From Prunus persica (taxonomy: Eukaryota > Streptophyta > Magnoliopsida > Rosales > Rosaceae): a DNA stretch of 64,000 nucleotides. Below the pieces are notes generated by a model, which was given only the letters and a program-made list of their open reading frames with translations, was not told the origin of the DNA and made no database searches. Position 1 is the first letter of the stretch. Each line of letters begins with the position of its first letter. Shown here piece after piece: positions 57,969-64,000 of the stretch. The DNA lies in assembly GCF_000346465.2 (NCBI RefSeq), contig NC_034011.1:13057778-13121777 (forward strand), read 5' to 3'. Made by a program: the position numbers and the translations under genes.

Positions 57969-59700
57969 TCTAACACCCCGATCCAATGTTTAATCACTTA
58001 TTAAATTTATATAAATAAATTTAATTATTTAATTAGAAGATTACAATTTTGTCTTTGGGAGTAGGTTTATTTTGGTCACTTTTTAATCCGGAAGGATTTG
58101 GGGGAATTCAATGGCATTATGACATAGATCGCTTCAATACGAATTCGTAGACACGTGATGGGCTCAAATTGGAGTTGTAACGAAGAAGTTACAATCTACG
58201 GAAGTTCCGGTCACTTTTTGGCCAGTTTTCGGCTCATGTTTCCGGCAAGTTCTAGTCACTTTTTGGCCATGGTCCAAGAACAAAAGGTGCTCCACTCATT
58301 GTCCAGGTCATATAGGTATAGGTATTGTTGGGTGTTTCGAGAATTTTTCGGTTCCTAGAATTTCTCAACACACCCATGCGCTGCCGTGGCATGTGGCTGT
58401 GCGTGGGCACTGTTTGGGTGACCCATTTGGTCCTAAAATGATCGAAAATTGGGACGCGTATATGAAACTTTGTTGAACCCATAGGAACTTTTGGATTGAA
58501 AATCGGAGATCGTGGGCCCCGCGAGCCCAGTTGACCAAATTATAAAAGTTTGACCACTCGGTAAACCGAGCGTCTTCCAAGGCCATTCCACCATTCTCAA
58601 CAAGTAGTTGGACCTTAGTCGTACATGCACTTAAATCCCGGAAAATTAGAAATTTATTTTAAAGTTCTCGTTTGAAGCACTTTATTTTAATCTAGCCCCC
58701 GTATTCTAAAATAGGTACTCCGACCCAGCGTACGCAGCAGGTAGGACCCTCTCAAGGTCAAGTAGCATGGGACTATCTGCGAGTGAACTTTGTTTTTAAA
58801 CTATAATTATTATTTTCAAGGATGGAAAAAATATGCATAATGATTTCTTCATTATTGAGTTATTATTTATTTAAATGATGAATGCAATATTTTTATGGAA
58901 GTAAATGAAGTATATTCGAATAATTGCAGATTGTGATTATTTTGGAATGGATATGTGCTATTTTTTAGAATGAATATTTATTCTTGGATATGTGTTGGGC
59001 AAATGGGATTGTTAGAAAGAATGAAATGTGGATTGGGTTATGGTTTAAGTCAACTTTGAGTGAAATTAGCACTGCCCTATGTACCTCCCTGGATTTGGAA
59101 TACTGGAATTGGATACTTGGAATTCTGTGATACTTGGATATGTCAGAACCCGGGCATCCTTGACGGGGTGTTTTGTAGACCCTTAATAGGGTTAGTCTGC
59201 GTGTATAGGACTTGTCACAGGCGTACGAGTATTGAGGATTCTACTGTACGTGCTGGTGAGCCCAGTCCCCGGTTGGACTGCTCGTTCTCTAGCCACATGG
59301 TTAATTGAGGATTCTTCTATGTGGACTATTCAAACAATCCCCCAATTGGATTGTTTCTACAGTACAAACTTGGTAGTGTCATACTTAAATATATATATAT
59401 ATATATATAGCTATTCATTCCTTCTTGTTTTTCGGTGAGGATACTTCCTCGTTCATTGTGCCAACGGGCACGCGTTTCAAGAGAGTAGTTGGGAAAGGTT
59501 TTGGGATGGGATTGGTGACAATATACTATTACGAGACTTTGGATTTCTCTATGGTTTTGTCTAAACTATCTACATATACATAGCTACATCGGTTTGAATG
59601 CATATCGTTTTCAGCATCGTTTTCTAAACGGTGGGGGTTATATTATGTTATTTTCAAATGTGAATTAAACTTTGTTTTTGTCCACTCCCACTTTTCTGTT
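57969..59700 (+). mobile_element. Left LTR region of a Ty3/gypsy element
   Basis: The block starts at TCTAACACCCCGATCC (expected TGTAACACCCC-type start with one changed base), continues with features of chromovirus-type LTRs (GTGGGCCCCGCGAGCCC, TAGGACCCTCTCAAGG) and leads into gag. The usual LTR end and primer-binding site are not visible before gag, so the LTR end was probably deleted around 59700. It resembles the block at 14608-16762 in landmarks. An (AT)n tract is at 59391-59409. Confidence 0.6.
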
Positions 59701-59849
59701 TTGACCACCCCCCCAACCCAACAGGCAGCAGATCATCTTGAAATCGAACGGCTGTATCAATGGCTCTTCTGTTTTCTTTTGTATAAAACTATCCTCCTCG
59801 TCGTGGTAGACGGAGAACTCATTTTCCCGAGCCTGGGGAGCCCATTCTA

Positions 59850-60900
59850 TTCCTTCACCATCTCTACCTCTACCACCACCTCCACCTGTTAGTGAGGAAG
59901 CTGGAGAGGATAAGCTAGACTTGCGTCATGTACTCAACCAGTTCACCTGAACCGTTACCACAACTCTACAAGGGAGACGTAATACTAAAGCTACAGATAT
60001 CAAGAAAGTCAGAGAACTTGAGGCACATGATTTCTTCGACAGTGCAAACCCTATTGAAGCAGATAATTGGCTCACTGATATTGAGAGAGTATTTGAAGTT
60101 ATGCATTGTCCTGATGGAGACCGAGTGTGATTGGCGGCTTTTGTCTTGAAGGGGAATGCATATCACTGGTGGAAGACTGTCCGTAGAGGGTATGCTGATC
60201 CTACTGCTGTCAGTTAGGTAGAGTTTCAGCGTGTCTTCTACGAAGAGTTCTATCCACGCTCGTACTGGAATGTGAAGAATTCTGAATTCCTTCATCTAAA
60301 CAGGGGTCTATGTCTGTGCTAGAATATGAGCACAAGTTCAATGAATTGTCCCGGTTTGCTCCTGAGCTGATTCCCACTGAAGAAGAGAAGTGTAGACGAT
60401 TTGAGGAAGGTTTATGGCTGGATATTCAGGCAGTGGTCACCGCCACCACTTATCCTACTATGAAGGCACTGGCTCAGCAGATCGGGTGGCGAAGAAGCTT
60501 AGTGCGGGTTTAGCTAGGCGTCTCAAGGATGCATATGGCTTTGCTGGATCGAGTCAGGGTCCATCAAAGAGGGGTGGATCCAGCTCCAGTTCAGCAAGTA
60601 GTGGATGGTCTGAAGGACGTGGGTCCAGTTCTAGTAGTGGGAGATCTGGGCCTAGGCCAGTTTGGAGTTAGCATTCTAGGTAGTAGTCCATGGCTAGTAC
60701 AGCTAGGGATCCTTCTCGATAGATGAGCTCCACCTATCATAACTGTGGACAGGTAGGACATTTTAGGAGGGATTGCCCACAGCTTGGGCAGAGTGGTGGT
60801 CCCAGTCAGAGGGGCAGTGCGGGTTGTTTTTACTGTGGTTAGGTGGGGCACTTTAAAAGTGAGCGCCCTCTTCTCTTTCTTGGTGGTACGGTAAGGCAGA
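59850..60900 (+). pseudogene. gag of the gypsy element, decayed
   Basis: The reading can be followed through ELEAHDFFDSANPIEADNW, AYHWWKTVRRG and EYEHKFNELSRFAPE, typical of plant gypsy capsid proteins, then a Ser/Gly-rich linker and two zinc-knuckle regions. The first knuckle (NCGQVGHFRRDCP at about 60740) lacks its first Cys, which reads Tyr (TAT). The second (FYCG, stop, VGHFKSE) has a TAG. Other stops (TGA near 60128, TAG near 60218) and a one-base shift near 60303 break the gene. Gag would have formed the particle shell. Confidence 0.85.
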
Positions 60901-61084
60901 AGACTAGGAGCCAGCAGGGGCAGGGTAGTCGAGGTCAGAGCCAGAGCTAGAGTGGTGCTTCATCATCAACTGCAAGCTCTTCTTCCAGTAGTAGAGTGTA
61001 GTCTACTTTCTGGGGCAGGGGTGGTATGGTAGACACCAGAGGGGTCAATTTGGGCATTGTACTACTTATGCCCGTGTATTCTCT

Positions 61085-63018
61085 ATGACCCAACAGGAGG
61101 CACAGGCCACCCATGACGTCATCATTGGTATGATTCTTGTTTTTGGGTATTTTGCACGCTTTTTGATAGATCCTGGGGCCACACATTCATTCATTGCACA
61201 TAGATTCGTACCCTATGCAAGTGTCAGACCTACACTCATCGCTGGAAGATTTAGCATTTCCTTGCCTACGGAGGATGTTTTTTTTGCAGACATGGTATTC
61301 AAGGATAGTTTTGTTCAAGTGGGTGATGCAGTGTTGGAAGCCGATCTGATTCACTTGGATTTGGTAGACCTCGATGTCATCTTGGGAATGGATTGGTTGG
61401 AGAAGCATCATGCGTCTGTAGATTGTTTCCGAAAGGAGGTTGTATTTCGAAATCCAGGGTAACACGAAGTCACTTTTTGTGGGTAGCGTAGAATTCTCCC
61501 ATCATGTCTCATCTTAGCCATAACGGCAAGAAGATTACTCAAGAAGGGATGTGTGGGATACTTAGCCCTTATTATTGATACTCGTGAGGTTACCCTAAAT
61601 CTGGAGGATTTTCCTGTTGTCTGAGAATTCCCAGATGTCTTCCCAAATGATCTCCCTGGATTACCTCCCCAGAGAAAAACTGAGTTCACCATTGAACTTC
61701 TTCCGGGCACGAATCCAATCTATCAAGCACCTTATAGGATGGCACCAGCTGAATTGAGGGAGTTGAACACTCAATTACAAGAACTGATTAATCTTTGATT
61801 CATTCGACCTAGTGCTTCCCCTTTGGGTGCACCAGTGTTGTTTGCAAAGAAGGATGGCACTATGAGGTTGTGTATCGATTACAAACAATTGAATAAGGTG
61901 ACAGTGCGTAACCGATATCCCTTGCCTTGAATTAATGACTTGTTTGATCAATTGAAGAGTGCCAAGTACTTTTACAAGATTGATCTAAGATCCGGATACC
62001 ACCAACTTAAAGTTAGAGAAGAAGACATTCATAAGACGGTACTCAGGACTCGTTATGGCCATTACGAGTTCTTAGTGATGCCTTTCGGGTTGACGAATGG
62101 CCCATCAACGTTTATAGATCTCATGAATGGAGTGTTCCGACCTTACTTGGATCACTTTGTGATTGTGTTCATAGACGACATCCTTGTAAATTCACGGAGA
62201 TTTGAGGGTCATAAGAAGCATTTAAGGTTGGTATTAAAGACTTGGAGGAGGAAGCAGCTTTATGCCAAGTTTAGTAAGTGTCAGTTCTGGTTGGATAGGG
62301 TGGATTTCCTTAGACATGTGATTTCGGCGGAAGGAATCTATGTTGACCCTCAGAAGGTGGAAGTAGTAGTGAATTGGGTACAACCCACTAGTGTGACGAA
62401 ATTACCGAGTTTTCTGGGATTGGCAGGTTACTATCGTCGTTTTATGAAAGGGTTTTCTACGATAGTTATACCTCTTACTCGGTTAACGAGGAAGGGAGTT
62501 AAGTTTGTATGGATCGAGGAATGCGAAGAGTTTTCAGGAGCTAAAGAGGTGATTAACCACCGCATCGGTTTTTGCTCTCCCATATAACACGTTGGCTCTC
62601 CCATATAACACGAGAAATTTTGTGATCTACAGTGATGCGTCATTACAAGTCTTGGGATGTATATTGACGCAACATGATCGGGTGATTGCTTATGCCTCGA
62701 GGCAACTTAAGAAGCACGAGCAAAATTACCCTACCCATGACTTGGGGCTTGCTACAGTGGTGTCCGCCCTCAAAATTTGGTGACACTACTTGTATAGTGA
62801 GACATGTCAGATCTTCATTGATCACAAGAGCCTCAAGTACTTATTCACTCATAAGGAGTTGAACAAGAGACAAAGGCGTTGGCTAGAATTGATTAAAGAC
62901 TATGATTGTATGACTAAGTATCATCCTAACCGAGCTAATGTTGTGGCGAACTCCTTCAGTAGGAAGTCTAGTAGAAGGCTAGCTCATCTCAAAATGGCCT
63001 ATCTTCCATTATTGGTGC
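61085..63018 (+). pseudogene. pol of the gypsy element: protease, RT, RNase H; cut by element E
   Basis: Protease: FLIDPGATHSFIA at about 61165, where the active-site triad reads DPG rather than D(S/T)G. Reverse transcriptase: [39 protein letters not shown], and the catalytic box FIDDIL intact at about 62170. RNase [21 protein letters not shown] at about 62622, then a TGA after SALKIW, and [20 protein letters not shown]. Stops are mostly CGA to TGA or similar transitions (for example 61797 and 61928). Integrase is absent: the gene is interrupted by the CACTA end at 63019, and the remainder probably lies beyond it outside the window. Confidence 0.9.
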
Positions 63019-64000
63019 ACTACAAGAAAAACTGTCTTCAATGATGGTTAAAAAGTGTCAAGTATCCATTTACTTGACAGCTAAAAAAGCGTCAAGAATG
63101 CTAACCCACATACTTGACACTTTTTGTCTATCAAGCAAACATTTTCCCGACAAATAAAAATTGTCACGTGAATGCAAAAACCGTCAACTTATGGTCATCC
63201 TTGAGGCTTTCTAACTATCAACTTATGTATTTCTTTACATTAGGGAGCTCTTTGTTGACGGATTTTAGCCGTCAAGAAACAAGAAAACAAAAATACAGCT
63301 CCTCAACAACAAAGGCTGTAAAGATTGACTTTATCATTAAAAGAAATACATATAAAACATATAAGAAATTGTAAATCCACTAGAATAATACAATTATATA
63401 CAATAATTTAAAATAACACAACCATATACTTACATAGTATTGAAATTACAACATGAATACATTTAAAATAAACGTACTAAAATGAAATAAGCTCTCTAAC
63501 TTGTCACTTAGAAGCTTTACTTTCCCCATAACATCTCTAAGTGAAAGCTCATGACAAGTCCAAGTCTTGCTTTGGTTGGAGCCTCCCTAGTTATACCAAT
63601 CTGTCAAAACATTAACAAATATATGGATCAATGAGTAATCAAAACCTACAGCAATTGATAACTAGCAAGTAATCAGATCATCTCCTACAATGGAATTGGT
63701 TGGATGAGAATCGCATGTGCTTCTTCTTGTATCTTTCAAAAGTGTCTAAAGGTGCATACTTGTGCTATCTACAAACTTATATAAATTTGATGGACAATTC
63801 TTGCGAAATGGGAAAAAAATTCCTACTCAGCCAAAAGTACAATTATGAGTACTTCCCAAAACTTATAAGTCATAAGCACCATCCAGAAGGAAGAATATAT
63901 AAATAGATAAAATATCTTCTTCTAACATGTAAACAGAAAATTAGAAATTATAAAGTACAAGATTTCTCAATCAAAGTCATTAACATGAATATTCAAGAAC
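63019..64000. mobile_element. CACTA element E, left end, third family, continues past the window
   Basis: The canonical terminus CACTACAAGAAAAAC is at 63019, inside the gypsy pol. It is followed by subterminal motifs of a third type, GTCAAG/CTTGAC (for example AAAAAGTGTCAAGTA at 63050 and its inverted ACTTGACACTTTTTG at 63111). From about 63480 to 63600 the minus strand can be read as a short basic segment ending LRDVMGKVKLLSDKLES, which may be the C-terminus of a PTTA-like gene; this is weak. The rest of the window (63600-64000) is AT-rich and unassigned. Confidence 0.75.

Overview
This is nuclear DNA from a flowering plant, most likely a woody eudicot. The Rosaceae are my best guess, from the general look of the repeats and the presence of a Cassandra element; I cannot prove it here. 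I see no complete host gene. The window is a repeat-rich block of nested transposable elements with gene fragments trapped inside them.

Layout. (1) 1-5500: the right part of a CACTA (En/Spm) element, A, with a nearly readable tnp2 transposase and a clear right terminus at 5500. A sits inside an older relative, B. (2) 5501-14607: B, a degraded CACTA with a PTTA/Ulp1-like gene, a Cassandra TRIM (5S-rRNA-like LTRs) inside one exon, and a tnp2 pseudogene cut short at about 14607 by a gypsy-type LTR (14608-16762). (3) 17561-24981: a composite element bounded by imperfect inverted repeats. It carries a 3' fragment of a 26S proteasome ATPase RPT2 gene, a FAR1-domain fragment, a minisatellite of about 100 bp units and a 433-bp-offset duplication. 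(4) 26155-36649: CACTA element D, from a second family with GCGCGACGAA-type subterminal repeats. It has both termini, an intact six-exon PTTA gene and a tnp2 gene with one apparent frameshift, both on the minus strand, plus a captured B3-domain (VRN1/REM-like) fragment. (5) 37784-56675: a MULE-like element with TIRs of about 180 bp. It is split by a very young, tandem-repeat-filled LTR element without gag-pol (37869-42468) and by complete CACTA element C (43175-56218, TSD AGG), a relative of A and B. (6) 57225-57736: a solo LTR related to the young LTR element. (7) 57969-63018: a decayed Ty3/gypsy element with gag, protease, RT and RNase H, cut by a third-family CACTA terminus (E, starting 63019) that runs off the window.

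Function and history. In the A/B/C family the gene order is PTTA/Ulp1-like gene, then tnp2; in D it is tnp2, then PTTA. In CACTA elements these two products are thought to cut and to bind the ends respectively. The terminal repeat motifs also occur inside introns and the inter-gene spacers. Stops in B, C and the gypsy element are mostly C-to-T or G-to-A changes (CAG to TAG, CGA to TGA, TGG to TAG/TGA), as expected of methylated, silenced DNA. Nesting gives relative ages: A is younger than B; the LTR element and C are younger than the MULE-like element; E is younger than the gypsy element.
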